Positions 1 through 8,556 are shown, counted from the first letter of the stretch. The stretch: DNA of 64,000 nt from Blautia luti (GCF_013304735.1 NZ_JAAITI010000016.1:18918-82917); one strand, 5' to 3'. Notes: generated by a model from the letters alone, not told the origin. Made by a program: numbers and translations.

Positions 1-438
1 CTCATCCAGGATCAGGATGTCTGCCGGATTTAAAAGCATTCTGGCCAGTGCCACTCTCTTTTTTTCACCGCCGGAAAGATTATCCATATTGCTGTTCTGG
101 TCTGTAATTCCAAGCGTGTTCAGCATACGGCGTGCCTCGCTCTCCGTACTCCAGTCTTTCTGCCATTTGCCCTCTGCCACATAGTCCAGAATGGTCATAT
201 GCTGTGGAAATTCCGGAGTCTGGGGAAGCCAGCTGATACGAATTCCGTTCTGAGTGATCACCTGGCCTTCATCCGGTTCTTCTTCTCCTGCAATGACCCG
301 GAGCAGGGTGGTTTTTCCTGTTCCGTTGACACCGATGATTCCGATCTTTTCTCCCTGATCAATGCCGCAGGAAATATCGTCAAAAATTACCTTGTCTCCA
401 AAAATCTTGTGGATATGTTCTATATTAAGAATGTTCAT
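1..438 (-). CDS. ABC-F family ATPase, N-terminal part (cut by window edge)
   Basis: The first 146 residues of a soluble ABC ATPase are visible; the rest lies before base 1. They contain a Walker A motif GVNGTGKT (residues 36-43), the signature LSGGEKKR (121-128) and a Walker B ILILDE (141-146). The sequence starts directly with the nucleotide-binding domain and has no membrane segment. This is the layout of the duplicated ABC-F proteins (Uup/EttA type), which act on the ribosome rather than in transport. ATG at 438 is the natural start. The gene sits behind a leader of about 275 nt with a hairpin. Whether it is a housekeeping ABC-F or an antibiotic-resistance type cannot be decided without the second ATPase domain and linker. 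Confidence 0.85.
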   Translation of the reverse strand, partial: MNILNIEHIHKIFGDKVIFDDISCGIDQGEKIGIIGVNGTGKTTLLRVIAGEEEPDEGQVITQNGIRISWLPQTPEFPQHMTILDYVAEGKWQKDWSTESEARRMLNTLGITDQNSNMDNLSGGEKKRVALARMLLNPADILILDE

Positions 439-571
439 GTGTGTTTCTCCATTTTCTTTTTTCGTAAGTTCCTGCAGATAAAGATATCCGCATTGGCTTT
501 TTCACTCTACAACGAATAATAACGAATTTCCTGCTTTCCGTCAAGAAGCATGTATTTTTGGAACGGGGAAA

Positions 572-604
572 ACGGCTGCGTTTCATGCTCTGAAATACAG
601 CCGT
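572..604 (-). terminator. leader hairpin, possible attenuator of the ABC-F gene
   Basis: ACGGCTG pairs with CAGCCGT across an inner GTTTCA/TGAAAT stem. On the minus strand the hairpin is followed by TTTTCC. It lies between the minus-strand promoter near 730 and the ABC-F start at 438, so it may be a leader terminator. The rest of the 439-954 gap shows only this hairpin, the ABC-F promoter and the regulator promoter. Confidence 0.5.
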
Positions 605-718
605 TGTTGTAAGGGTTTTTTTAAGGGTTTTGTCTGGATTTTTGTTGACAGTTTCTCATGTCGCCAGTTTTCTTTTTTACTTTCCGTATATCTACCGCCT
701 TTCTTTTTGGATGACATC

Positions 719-747
719 ATTGTAAAAAATTTCCCGGCAAATGACAA
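719..747 (-). promoter_or_regulatory. sigma-A promoter for the ABC-F gene
   Basis: TTGTCA (742-747), a 17-bp spacer and TACAAT (719-724) on the minus strand. It would give a leader of about 275 nt before the ABC-F start. Confidence 0.6.
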
Positions 748-892
748 CCAACCTGTGACGAAATGACGTTTTCCATGATATCTTGCACTCTTTTTCCAGA
801 ATTTACTAATGATTTTGAGAGAATATGAGATCTTACGACATTTCTCTACAAAATCTCCCCCGTAAAACTTATGTAAAATCGTAAACTGCCTC

Positions 893-920
893 TGGACATT
901 CCGAAAAGTTATGCTATACT
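893..920 (+). promoter_or_regulatory. sigma-A promoter for the LytTR regulator
   Basis: TGGACA (893-898), a 16-bp spacer ending in TGC, and TATACT (915-920): an extended -10 promoter about 35 bp before the regulator start. Confidence 0.7.
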
Positions 921-954
921 ACCTTTACACTTATTTCTCCGGAGGTTACAGATT

Positions 955-1683
955 TTGAATATTGCTATTATTGATGACATTGCATCGGACGCAGAACAGC
1001 TGAAACGCATTATTACTTCTTATTTTGAAAACAGACAGATTCCCACGGAAATCCGGTACTTTTCCAGTGCGGAGGCTTTCTTTGACGATTACCGGCCCGG
1101 AAATTTCCAGATCCTGTTTCTGGATATCTATATGGATGGCATTACCGGCATGGAAGCAGCCAGAAGAATCCGAAATCAGTCTGATGACTGCATTCTTGTT
1201 TTTGTGACTACCAGCAGTGAATTTGCGGTGGAAAGCTACGACGTAAATGCCGCCTACTATCTTCTGAAACCTTTTCAGCCGGAAAAGCTGTGTCAGATTC
1301 TGGATTCTTTTCGTCTGAAAGAGGCTCTTCATGCACGATATATCGAAATTATTTCTGATCGTGTTCCTGTGCGTGTGCCGCTGCACAGCATTCTGTATGC
1401 AGATACATTCCGCAATGCCGTCTGCCTGCATACAGATGCCGGCCCGCTGCGTTCTTACCTTACATTCCATAAATTTGAGGAGCAGATCCGTGACTGCCAC
1501 AATTTTCTCTCCTGTTACCGTGGATGTATGGTAAATATGGACCGCATCCAGGAAGCCACCGACGACGGATTCCTTCTGGATAACGGAGAAACTGTCCAGA
1601 TCCGGAAACGTGGTTCTGCCGCTATCCGAAAAGCTTATCTTCAGTATCTTTTTTCGTCAGGCGAAGGAAAATCTCTGCCTTAA
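955..1683 (+). CDS. LytTR-family response regulator
   Basis: A 242-residue two-component regulator. The receiver domain covers about residues 1-120, with the phospho-acceptor Asp57 in ILFLDIYMDG and the conserved Lys105 in LKPF. A LytTR DNA-binding domain fills about 135-235. The start is TTG at 955, set by GGAGG at 941-945 with a 9-nt spacer. Its cognate kinase is almost certainly the GHKL protein encoded convergently. The two 3' ends overlap by 62 bp, so the pair is not co-transcribed as is usual for LytTR/GHKL systems. Targets cannot be read from the sequence; the neighbouring MATE exporter and small membrane peptide are candidates. Confidence 0.93.
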   Translation: MNIAIIDDIASDAEQLKRIITSYFENRQIPTEIRYFSSAEAFFDDYRPGNFQILFLDIYMDGITGMEAARRIRNQSDDCILVFVTTSSEFAVESYDVNAAYYLLKPFQPEKLCQILDSFRLKEALHARYIEIISDRVPVRVPLHSILYADTFRNAVCLHTDAGPLRSYLTFHKFEEQIRDCHNFLSCYRGCMVNMDRIQEATDDGFLLDNGETVQIRKRGSAAIRKAYLQYLFSSGEGKSLP

Positions 1684-3370
1684 AAATCCCATTATGGTCC
1701 TGAAAGTCTGCAAGACCACCATAACGTGCCGCAATCTCCGAGATGGATGCGGTTCCGATTCCCTGTCCGGAATGTTTTCCGGAGAAAATTCCGTCCCTGC
1801 CTCTTCGAAGAGAACCTGTACAACTATTTTCTTCTTCGATCAGCAGTTTATTATTTCTGGCCCGGATCTGTACCCGGATAAATCTCGGGCTGCCATCCGG
1901 GCACCTTTCGGCTGCCTCAACTGCGTTTTCCAGCAGATTTCCAAAAAGCCGGCAGAAGTCTGTATCTTCGATTCCTGTATTCTCCGGTGCCTCCACCTGG
2001 CACTGAAAAGAGATTCTTTTTTCCCGGCAGATCTCCTCATAATAATGAAGAATTGCATCGGTTACCTGATTTTTACAGTAGGTCTGATATGTAAGCCTCT
2101 CCTGAAACTCCCTTGTATACCGGCAAAGATACGTCTGCATTTCCTCATACTGTTTCTGTTCCAGAAGGGCAGCCAGCACCCGGAGATGTTGCCGCATATC
2201 ATGACGGACACGGCTGGTTTCATCCATCTGCGCTTTCAGTTTTTCGTAATGTTTTTTCTGAGCAAGCAGACGCAGTTCTGTCTGTTTGCTGTATATCTCA
2301 TAGGTGAGACGGATTTTGTACGCTTCTGAAAGATCTCTCCACAGCACGCAGGCAAACGCAATGGCCAGTACCATCCCTCCGGTCTCCGGAAACCGGCCTC
2401 CGATGATAGGTTCGTAAAGAGGCCAGATCCGATCTGCTGCAAGGGAACAGGCGTAAACCGTTGTTCCCACCAGAACAATTTTCCCATATCCGCAGTCAGT
2501 TTCCCCGAAAGTATTTACCAGCATATAAAACGCCGCAACCCATTTGACAGCTTCGCTGATCCAGGATGCTTCATAGAAAATTCCTGCTGAGGGAAGAATA
2601 TCCACAAAAATTTCCAGAAGAAAAGCTGCCACAATCCAGACATCAATCATAAGAGACAGATATGTCCTGGTGCGGATATGTACTGTAAGCACTCCAAACA
2701 TGACGCAAATACAAAATGCCATGGCAAATCCGCTCCCAAGTACCCGCAATCCTCTCTGCATATTGATCTGAACCGGGGACCCGAACACCGGAATATACTG
2801 AATTCCGGATTTGACATGGTTTTTGTCTGCCACTGCTATGACAATTTCCGCCATTTCAGATCCCTGAAATGTAAAAACACGGTTCATAATCTGCTCTTTA
2901 TAAGTTTTTTCATCCGGATCTCCCACTTCTCCTGCCAGTTCTCCGTTGATATAAATCCGGTATGCGGAAAAGACCTTCTTAAGAGAAAGGGCCCATGTCT
3001 GTTCTTTTTTCGGCAGAATCAGAATCATCTGATAGGTTCCGCATCCATAGGGAGAGGCATTTTTGTCACCCAGTTCCATTCCTCCGTATTCTCCAATGGA
3101 AATATACCGGCTATAATATCCGGTGTTTTCTTTCAGCATATCTGGAGTAAGAAGTTTCCCCGGAAAATACTGCCATTCTCTGGCCAGATAATGCAGTTTC
3201 CCCGCTGCTTTTTCCTCATCCAGACAGAGAATTCCCTGAATGGGCTGCTCTCCTCTGGCCGTATATTCATTGTTCATGCGGTACATCAGAAAAAATGCCG
3301 TCATGGATAAAATCACTGTAATTCCGAAAATAAGAGTCCACAGCTTATTTTTCTTCTCTATGGCTGCCAC
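1622..3370 (-). CDS. membrane sensor histidine kinase with GHKL ATPase domain
   Basis: A 582-residue kinase. A first membrane helix (about 10-30) is followed by an extracytoplasmic region of about 180 residues containing AYRIYINGELAGEVG, which looks like the carbohydrate-binding-like fold of 7TMR-DISM sensors. About seven hydrophobic segments follow (about 205-345), then a cytoplasmic phospho-acceptor box RVRHDMRQHL, the N box LFGNLLENAVEAA and a G box GQGIGTASI. GTG at 3370 is the start in frame. It overlaps the 3' end of the small peptide gene upstream by 26 bp, so the two are translationally coupled. Its 3' end overlaps the convergent LytTR regulator by 62 bp. Signal unknown. Confidence 0.9.
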   Translation of the reverse strand: MAAIEKKNKLWTLIFGITVILSMTAFFLMYRMNNEYTARGEQPIQGILCLDEEKAAGKLHYLAREWQYFPGKLLTPDMLKENTGYYSRYISIGEYGGMELGDKNASPYGCGTYQMILILPKKEQTWALSLKKVFSAYRIYINGELAGEVGDPDEKTYKEQIMNRVFTFQGSEMAEIVIAVADKNHVKSGIQYIPVFGSPVQINMQRGLRVLGSGFAMAFCICVMFGVLTVHIRTRTYLSLMIDVWIVAAFLLEIFVDILPSAGIFYEASWISEAVKWVAAFYMLVNTFGETDCGYGKIVLVGTTVYACSLAADRIWPLYEPIIGGRFPETGGMVLAIAFACVLWRDLSEAYKIRLTYEIYSKQTELRLLAQKKHYEKLKAQMDETSRVRHDMRQHLRVLAALLEQKQYEEMQTYLCRYTREFQERLTYQTYCKNQVTDAILHYYEEICREKRISFQCQVEAPENTGIEDTDFCRLFGNLLENAVEAAERCPDGSPRFIRVQIRARNNKLLIEEENSCTGSLRRGRDGIFSGKHSGQGIGTASISEIAARYGGLADFQDHNGIFKAEIFLRLTKKDTEDKLFG

Positions 3371-3521
3371 CCCGCTTTCCGGATCGGTTTCGGATTCCCA
3401 CCGTCAGGGCTGTGATTGCTGCCATTGCCGTTTTTATGGCGTACCTCATGCAGATCCCCATAACAATCACTCCAAGTACTGATAAAATCCCATATCTTAT
3501 TGTTTTTCGCAGATTGTGCAT
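3345..3521 (-). CDS. 58-residue single-pass membrane peptide coupled to the sensor kinase
   Basis: The reading frame starts at ATG 3521, with AGGGG at 3531-3535 and a 9-nt spacer. Another ATG at 3530 is too close to the ribosome site. The peptide has a basic N-terminus (MHNLRKTIRY), one or two hydrophobic stretches (about residues 11-42) and a very basic hydrophilic tail. Its last 26 bp overlap the start of the kinase gene, which argues for a real coupled gene. I do not recognise a family. It lacks the charged C-terminal tail of AgrD-type pheromone precursors and no AgrB is nearby. A regulator or partner of the kinase is possible. Confidence 0.6.
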   Translation of the reverse strand: MHNLRKTIRYGILSVLGVIVMGICMRYAIKTAMAAITALTVGIRNRSGKRGGSHREEK

Positions 3522-3640
3522 GTGATTCATCCCCTTTTGTGCTGTTTTAAATATCCATCTATATGCGTCCAGAATACCGCTTTTTCTCTTTTCAGGCAAT
3601 GAAATCAATTCGTAATAAATCGACATTTTCCGAGAAAAAC

Positions 3641-3684
3641 AAAGGTGCCAATCACTGCTATCACGCAGAATCAGCACCCTTTTT
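3641..3684 (-). terminator. hairpin terminator after the first MATE gene
   Basis: GGTGC pairs with GCACC and an inner CTGC with GCAG, flanked by AAA and TTT runs on both sides, just after the MATE stop codon. On the minus strand the stem is followed by a T-rich run. Confidence 0.65.
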
Positions 3685-3690
3685 ATATGG

Positions 3691-5058
3691 TTATTTCTTT
3701 TTTTGTATACCGGGAAAACGCCGGAAATAGTAAATGACAAACAGCACCGCAGTAATTACCCAGGACACCGGATAGCTGAGCATAATGCTGTTAATTCCGG
3801 GATGGGATTTTACAAAGGCAAACAGCCAGATAATCCGGATCATGCAGACGCCTCCGCATGTCAGAATCATGGGGATCAGAACTCTTCCGGCACCACGCAG
3901 GGCGCCGGACAGAATTCCGATCACAACATAAAGCGCATACGATGGGATCAGGAACCGGATCATATGGACTCCAATTTTCACCACTGTCTGATCTGTGGTA
4001 AATAGGCGGTAAATTGGTCCCGCAAACAGAACAATTGCACCACTTACAATAAATGCGGTAATATATGCCATTGCCATACAGACACGGACGCTTTTTCGCA
4101 TGCGGTGGTATTTTCCGGCACCGTAGTTCTGTCCCACAAAGGTGGTAATTGAGATAGCAAATGCATTGCAGACCATCCAGAATACCGCGTCAATTTTTCC
4201 CAGGGTTCCCCAGGCTGCCACGGTGTCCGTTCCCAGCTCATTGACAAAAATCTGAATAGTAAGATTGGCAATGTTGTACATCACAGATTCCAGTCCTGCT
4301 GGAAGTCCAATCCTTAAAACTGCTCCAAGAGACCGGAGATCAAAACGGATCTCATGGAATTCCAGACGGTAAATATCTTCTGCCCGCATCAAAAACCAGG
4401 TTACAAGAATGGCACTGACTGCCTGACAGCTGACTGTTGCAAGTGCAACGCCAAGAACTCCCATATGGAAGATTACAACAAACACAACATCCAGAAGAAT
4501 ATTCAAAAGGCAGGTGATGATCAGCACATAAAGGGGTCTTTTGGAGTCTCCTACTGCTCTTAAGATACTGGATACCATGTTGTAAACCAGATTGAAAAAA
4601 GTTCCCGCAAAATAGATATGCAGGTACAGTACAGAATCCGGAATTACTTCTGCCGGTGTTTTCATCAGGTGAAGGATCGGCTCTGCCAGGATAAATCCTG
4701 CTGTTCCCACAATTATGCTGGCTGCCAGACAGAAAATCATGGATGTGTGAAGCGCTTTTTTGAGATTTTTGTGGTCTTTTGCGCCGTAGAACTGTGAAAT
4801 CACCACAGCCGCACCAGAACATAGGCCCACAAAAAATCCTACAATCAGATTCACAATCATGCTGGACGAACCACCGACTGCAGCCAGCGCTTCTTTTCCC
4901 ACAAAACGGCCTACCACAACCGTATCGGCGGTATTATAAATCTGCTGGAACAGAGTTCCAAACAAGATCGGAAAAAAGAAAAACAGAAGCTGTTTCCAGA
5001 TCACGCCCTCTGTGATCTGGTTTACGGCGGTATTTTTCTGATTTTTGTTCTCTTTCAT
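3691..5058 (-). CDS. MATE family multidrug/metabolite exporter
   Basis: A 455-residue inner-membrane protein with about 12 hydrophobic segments, the usual size for MATE antiporters. The N-terminal half has the family pattern FGTLFQQIYNTADTVVVGRF and the second half the related repeat beginning VAAWGTLGKID. MATE proteins expel cationic or aromatic compounds in exchange for Na+ or H+; the substrate here is unknown. ATG at 5058 has GAGGGG upstream. It stands alone between two terminators, next to the two-component locus, which might control it. A second MATE gene at about 24 kb is only distantly similar. Confidence 0.93.
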   Translation of the reverse strand: MKENKNQKNTAVNQITEGVIWKQLLFFFFPILFGTLFQQIYNTADTVVVGRFVGKEALAAVGGSSSMIVNLIVGFFVGLCSGAAVVISQFYGAKDHKNLKKALHTSMIFCLAASIIVGTAGFILAEPILHLMKTPAEVIPDSVLYLHIYFAGTFFNLVYNMVSSILRAVGDSKRPLYVLIITCLLNILLDVVFVVIFHMGVLGVALATVSCQAVSAILVTWFLMRAEDIYRLEFHEIRFDLRSLGAVLRIGLPAGLESVMYNIANLTIQIFVNELGTDTVAAWGTLGKIDAVFWMVCNAFAISITTFVGQNYGAGKYHRMRKSVRVCMAMAYITAFIVSGAIVLFAGPIYRLFTTDQTVVKIGVHMIRFLIPSYALYVVIGILSGALRGAGRVLIPMILTCGGVCMIRIIWLFAFVKSHPGINSIMLSYPVSWVITAVLFVIYYFRRFPGIQKKK

Positions 5059-5081
5059 ATTTTTATTTCCCCTCAGAGTAT

Positions 5082-5113
5082 AAAAAAAGCCGGTATACTT
5101 ATCTCAGCATACC
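5082..5113 (-). terminator. intrinsic terminator of yceD-rpmF
   Basis: On the minus strand GGTATGC pairs with GTATACC and the stem is followed closely by seven T. It lies about 40 bp after the rpmF stop. Confidence 0.8.
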
Positions 5114-5153
5114 AGACTCTTTTCTGCATCATATATTGACTGTCTAATTAAAA

Positions 5154-5336
5154 TTAGTCCTCAACTTTGATGATTTCCTTCTTATTGTAGCTTCCGCAAG
5201 CTTTGCAAACTCTGTGTGGCATCATAAGTGCTCCACATTTGCTACATTTAACAAGGTTCATAGCGCTCATTTTCCAGTTCGCTCTTCTCTTGTCACGTCT
5301 AGCTTTGGAAGATTTGTTCTTAGGACAAATGGACAT
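5154..5336 (-). CDS. rpmF: 50S ribosomal protein L32
   Basis: A 60-residue basic protein of the large ribosomal subunit. The N-terminus SICPKNKSSKARRDKRRANW is the L32 signature. Two CxxC pairs (CSKC and CKAC) form the zinc-binding form of L32. It follows yceD by 3 bp and has a strong AAGGAGG site. The yceD-rpmF pair is conserved across bacteria, and a terminator follows. Confidence 0.98.
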   Translation of the reverse strand: MSICPKNKSSKARRDKRRANWKMSAMNLVKCSKCGALMMPHRVCKACGSYNKKEIIKVED

Positions 5337-5339
5337 AGG

Positions 5340-5867
5340 TTACACCTCCTTAAATTTACTGAATATATCACTGATAGCTGCCATGCGGGGATCCTTAGGC
5401 TCCTCCTTGCATCCGCAGGGACCTTCGTTCAGGTTCTTCCCGCAGCGGCTGCAGATACCTTTACAGTCTTCTTTACATAAGACCTTCAAAGGCCAGCATA
5501 TCAATACCTCAAGATAGACCAACCGGTCCACATCCAGGTTCATACCTGTGAGATAGCTGCTTTCATCCAGATCATTGACACGTTCTTCGTCAGAAAGCTT
5601 CATGTCGAGCTTCTTCTTAAATTCCAGCGGTATCTCTACGGCTACTGTCTCAAGACAGCGGTCACAAGGGATTCCCACTGTAATCTTACCGGTTCCTGTA
5701 AGTTCAAGAACCTTATCACCGGTATTGGTGATTGTAAGCTCTACCGGCTCTTTCGCAAGTACCGGAAAACTTCCCATCTGAAAATCAATCTTCTCCAGTT
5801 CAGGAACAACTGACTCCTGGATCGTCTTGCCATCACAGGAAGAAATGTCTAATAAATGAATCTGCAT
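5340..5867 (-). CDS. yceD: YceD/DUF177 family protein
   Basis: 175 residues. Proteins of this family sit upstream of rpmF throughout bacteria, and in plants and E. coli are tied to 23S rRNA accumulation. The core motif CDRCLETV is present near residue 74. The C-terminal part carries a cluster of cysteines (CKEDC, CSRCGKN, CGC) that probably binds zinc. It has its own near-consensus promoter and forms a two-gene operon with rpmF. Confidence 0.93.
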   Translation of the reverse strand: MQIHLLDISSCDGKTIQESVVPELEKIDFQMGSFPVLAKEPVELTITNTGDKVLELTGTGKITVGIPCDRCLETVAVEIPLEFKKKLDMKLSDEERVNDLDESSYLTGMNLDVDRLVYLEVLICWPLKVLCKEDCKGICSRCGKNLNEGPCGCKEEPKDPRMAAISDIFSKFKEV

Positions 5868-5893
5868 AAGTCTCTCCTATCCACACTCAATCC

Positions 5894-5922
5894 ATTATAC
5901 ATATGGTCTTGTGATTTGTCAA
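5894..5922 (-). promoter_or_regulatory. sigma-A promoter for yceD-rpmF
   Basis: A perfect TTGACA (5917-5922), 17-bp spacer and TATAAT (5894-5899) on the minus strand, just upstream of yceD. Strong expression is expected for a ribosomal protein operon. Confidence 0.9.
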
Positions 5923-5999
5923 CGTTATTTTCGGGAAAATATTACATTTTTTTAATTTTTTGTTACTGTTGGCTTAATCGGAAATTCAGGGGCAAATTT

Positions 6000-6029
6000 C
6001 GGGGGTGGACTGTTACCTGTCCGCCCCCG
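6000..6029 (-). terminator. GC-rich hairpin after ackA
   Basis: An 11-bp stem CGGGGGTGGAC / GTCCGCCCCCG (one G-T pair) with an 8-nt loop, about 95 bp after the ackA stop. There is no strong T run on the minus strand, so it may be a terminator helped by Rho or a 3'-end stabiliser. Confidence 0.6.
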
Positions 6030-6122
6030 AATGTATACTGCTGGTTCGCAATAATATTCTGCCTGATTTCCGGCTATGCCCGAACGGTTTTATACCATCT
6101 GTGTCAGTACTGAAGCGGCTGA

Positions 6123-7313
6123 TTATACCAGTGCTACAGTCTCACGGCAGATTGCAAGCTCCTCGTTTGTCGGGATAACTGCAACTTTAACTTTGGAATC
6201 TGGTGTGGAGATTACGATCTCCTCGCCACGATGTCCGTTTGCGTCTTTGTCAAGTGTTACGCCAAGGTATCCAAGATAGCTTACAACTTTCTCACGTACC
6301 GGGATTGCGTTCTCACCGATACCTGCTGTGAAGACGATTGCGTCAACACCGTTCATTGCTGCAACATATCCGCCTACGAATTTAGCGATGCCGTAGCAGA
6401 GAACGTCGATTGCGTTTGCTGCATCTTCGTTTCCACCCTCAGCTGCCTCGTTAAGGTCACGGAAGTCGCTGGAAAGTCCGCCGGAAAGTCCAAGAAGACC
6501 GGATTTCTTGTTGAGTACGTTCATAACGCCCTCGATGTCAAGGTTCTCTTTCTTAGCGATGAACTCCATGATAGCCGGGTCGATGTTACCGGAACGTGTT
6601 CCCATAACAACACCTTCCAGTGGTGTAAGACCCATTGTGGTATCTACACATTTTCCGTTTACAACAGCGCTGATGGAAGATCCGTTTCCAAGGTGGCAGA
6701 CGATAACTTTGGAGTTGTCTTTGTCAAGGCCGAGGAACTCAACAGCTCTCTTGGATACGAAGCTGTGGGATGTTCCATGGAAACCGTATCTTCTTACTTT
6801 ATATTTCTTGTAGAATTCAAGCGGAAGTCCATAGAGATATGCTTTTGCAGGCATTGTCTGATGGAAAGCAGTATCAAATACACCTACCTGCGGTACACCT
6901 GGCATAAGCTCTGCACATACACGGATACCGATCAGGTTTGCCGGGTTGTGAAGCGGTGCAAGGTCGTTGCACTCTTCTACTGCTTTGATCATCTCATCTG
7001 TGATCACTGCGGAAGAAGCGAATTTCTCGCCGCCGTGTACGACACGGTGTCCGATTGCGTTAACCTCTTTCAGGCTTCCGATTGCGCCTGTCTTGTCATT
7101 GGTAAGTGCATCCAGTACCATCTGGATTGCCTCTTTATGTGTTGGCATAGCTGCCTCTGTGATCTCTTTGTCACATCCGGCTTTCTGATATACCAGTCTT
7201 CCGTCGATACCAATTCTCTCGCAGAGACCTTTTGCAAGGACATTCTCTGTCTCGGAATCGATTAACTGATATTTTAATGAAGAACTTCCACAGTTGATAA
7301 CCAATACGTTCAT
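6123..7313 (-). CDS. ackA: acetate kinase
   Basis: A 396-residue cytoplasmic enzyme that makes ATP and acetate from acetyl phosphate. The family motifs are all present: N-terminal VLVINCGSSSLKYQL, HRVVHGGEKF, GFHGTSHSFVS, CHLGNGSSI, and FTAGIGEN near the C-terminus. Length matches the family. It follows pta by 26 bp on the same strand, so the two form the acetate-producing operon that ends the Wood-Ljungdahl pathway encoded at the other end of the window. A GC-rich hairpin follows. Confidence 0.98.
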   Translation of the reverse strand: MNVLVINCGSSSLKYQLIDSETENVLAKGLCERIGIDGRLVYQKAGCDKEITEAAMPTHKEAIQMVLDALTNDKTGAIGSLKEVNAIGHRVVHGGEKFASSAVITDEMIKAVEECNDLAPLHNPANLIGIRVCAELMPGVPQVGVFDTAFHQTMPAKAYLYGLPLEFYKKYKVRRYGFHGTSHSFVSKRAVEFLGLDKDNSKVIVCHLGNGSSISAVVNGKCVDTTMGLTPLEGVVMGTRSGNIDPAIMEFIAKKENLDIEGVMNVLNKKSGLLGLSGGLSSDFRDLNEAAEGGNEDAANAIDVLCYGIAKFVGGYVAAMNGVDAIVFTAGIGENAIPVREKVVSYLGYLGVTLDKDANGHRGEEIVISTPDSKVKVAVIPTNEELAICRETVALV

Positions 7314-7339
7314 GATTTTACTCTCCTGATTATTTATAA

Positions 7340-8347
7340 TTATTTATCCTCTGCCTGGCACTGTACTGCTGTGATTGCTACAACACCTACGATATCGTCT
7401 GCAGAGCATCCACGGGACAGGTCGTTTACAGGTTTCGCGATACCCTGTGTAACAGGTCCGTATGCTTCAGCTTTACCAAGACGCTGAGCAAGTTTGTATC
7501 CGATGTTACCTGCATCAAGGTCTGGGAATACCAGTACGTTCGCTTTACCAGCTACTTCGCTTCCTGGTGCTTTGGATGCGCCTACGCTTGGAACGATAGC
7601 TGCATCAAGCTGGAACTCTCCGTCAAGTTTAAGCTCCGGATGCTCCTCTTTTGCGATTCTGGTAGCCTCTACGACTTTATCTACGTCAGGATGTTTTGCA
7701 CTTCCCTTGGTGGAGTGGGAAAGCATAGCTACGATTGGCTCCTCCTGAACAAGAAGTTTGAAGGACTCAGCGGAAGATGCTGCGATTGCGGAAAGTTCAT
7801 CCGGTGTCGGGTTCTGGTTCAGACCAGAATCAGCAAATACGAATGCACCGTTTGCGCCATACTCGCAATCCGGAACTACGATCAGGAAGAATGCGGATAC
7901 AAGCTTGGTTCCCGGTTTTGTCTTCAGGATCTGAAGGCATGGACGAAGTGTATCTGCTGTAGAGTGGCATGCACCGGATACCATACCGTCTGCATCACCC
8001 ATCTTAACCATCATTACGCCATAGTATGGGTACTGAGTATGAAGGATCTCTTTCGCTTTCTCAGGTGTCATTCCTTTTTTTGCTCTCAGTTCTACGAATT
8101 TATCAATGTATGCCTGAGTTCTGTCGGATGTCTCCGGATCTACGATCTGTGCGCCGGAAATATCAAAGCCGCCCTCTGCTGCTTTCTTGTTGATCTCTTC
8201 CTCATTACCGATGAGGATGATCTTGGCAACTCCCTCTTTCAGAATCTTGTCAGTTGCCTCAAGAGTTCTCATATCCTCTGTCTCTGGCAGTACAATTGTT
8301 TTTACGCTTTCTTTTGCTCTTTTCTTAAGCAGTTCAACAAATCCCAT
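7340..8347 (-). CDS. pta: phosphate acetyltransferase
   Basis: A 335-residue enzyme converting acetyl-CoA and phosphate to acetyl phosphate. It is the short, single-domain Pta form. MGFVELLKKRAKE is the usual N-terminus, and GMVSGACHSTADTLRP and the C-terminal GPVTQGIAKPVNDLSRG are family motifs. The frame is open further upstream, but ATG 8347 has AAGGAG in place and the longer version would run through the promoter. It lies first in the pta-ackA operon. Confidence 0.97.
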   Translation of the reverse strand: MGFVELLKKRAKESVKTIVLPETEDMRTLEATDKILKEGVAKIILIGNEEEINKKAAEGGFDISGAQIVDPETSDRTQAYIDKFVELRAKKGMTPEKAKEILHTQYPYYGVMMVKMGDADGMVSGACHSTADTLRPCLQILKTKPGTKLVSAFFLIVVPDCEYGANGAFVFADSGLNQNPTPDELSAIAASSAESFKLLVQEEPIVAMLSHSTKGSAKHPDVDKVVEATRIAKEEHPELKLDGEFQLDAAIVPSVGASKAPGSEVAGKANVLVFPDLDAGNIGYKLAQRLGKAEAYGPVTQGIAKPVNDLSRGCSADDIVGVVAITAVQCQAEDK

Positions 8348-8383
8348 GATTAAATGGCTCCTTTCTTGATGTAACAAAAACGC

Positions 8384-8403
8384 TAGTGTCTGTTCGGGCA
8401 CTA
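8384..8403 (-). promoter_or_regulatory. inverted repeat in the pta leader
   Basis: TAGTG and CACTA separated by 10 bp, located between the pta promoter -10 and the ribosome site. It could be an operator or a chance match. Confidence 0.25.
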
Positions 8404-8413
8404 CACTGTGTTT

Positions 8414-8442
8414 ATTATACCCCCTTACACTTTGTATTTCAA
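8414..8442 (-). promoter_or_regulatory. sigma-A promoter for pta-ackA
   Basis: TTGAAA (8437-8442), 17-bp spacer, TATAAT (8414-8419) on the minus strand. Its place fixes pta as the first gene of the operon. Confidence 0.85.
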
Positions 8443-8527
8443 GCTTTTCATTGTCAGAAAATGGATGTATGGCGTATTTTTTGAGATGCAATTTACGGGC
8501 CTGAATGCAAAGCAGATTATGTATGGC

Positions 8528-8556
8528 TTAACTTTTTGTGATGCTTATGTTAGAAT
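8528..8556 (+). promoter_or_regulatory. likely promoter for tmcAL
   Basis: TTAACT (8528-8533), 17-bp spacer ending in TGT, TAGAAT (8551-8556): a weak -35 with an extended -10. Confidence 0.5.

Noticed and set aside
605..717. A 45-codon frame in the ABC-F leader, ending in the hairpin
   Set aside because: Its ATG codons overlap the promoter -10 or the expected start of the RNA, and there is no ribosome site.
3345..3740. A 131-codon frame covering the small peptide and its upstream region
   Set aside because: Its upstream part overlaps the MATE gene end and terminator and has no ribosome site; only the 58-residue part from 3521 is supported.
6231..7265. A 344-codon plus-strand frame across ackA, and other long frames antisense to polA and ftsH
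   Set aside because: They are the complement of well-conserved genes, with cysteine-, serine- or histidine-rich content typical of shadow frames and no ribosome sites.
8384..8403. CGAAC in the pta leader as a LexA box
   Set aside because: Only one half-site is present and pta is not an SOS gene; kept only as a weak inverted repeat.
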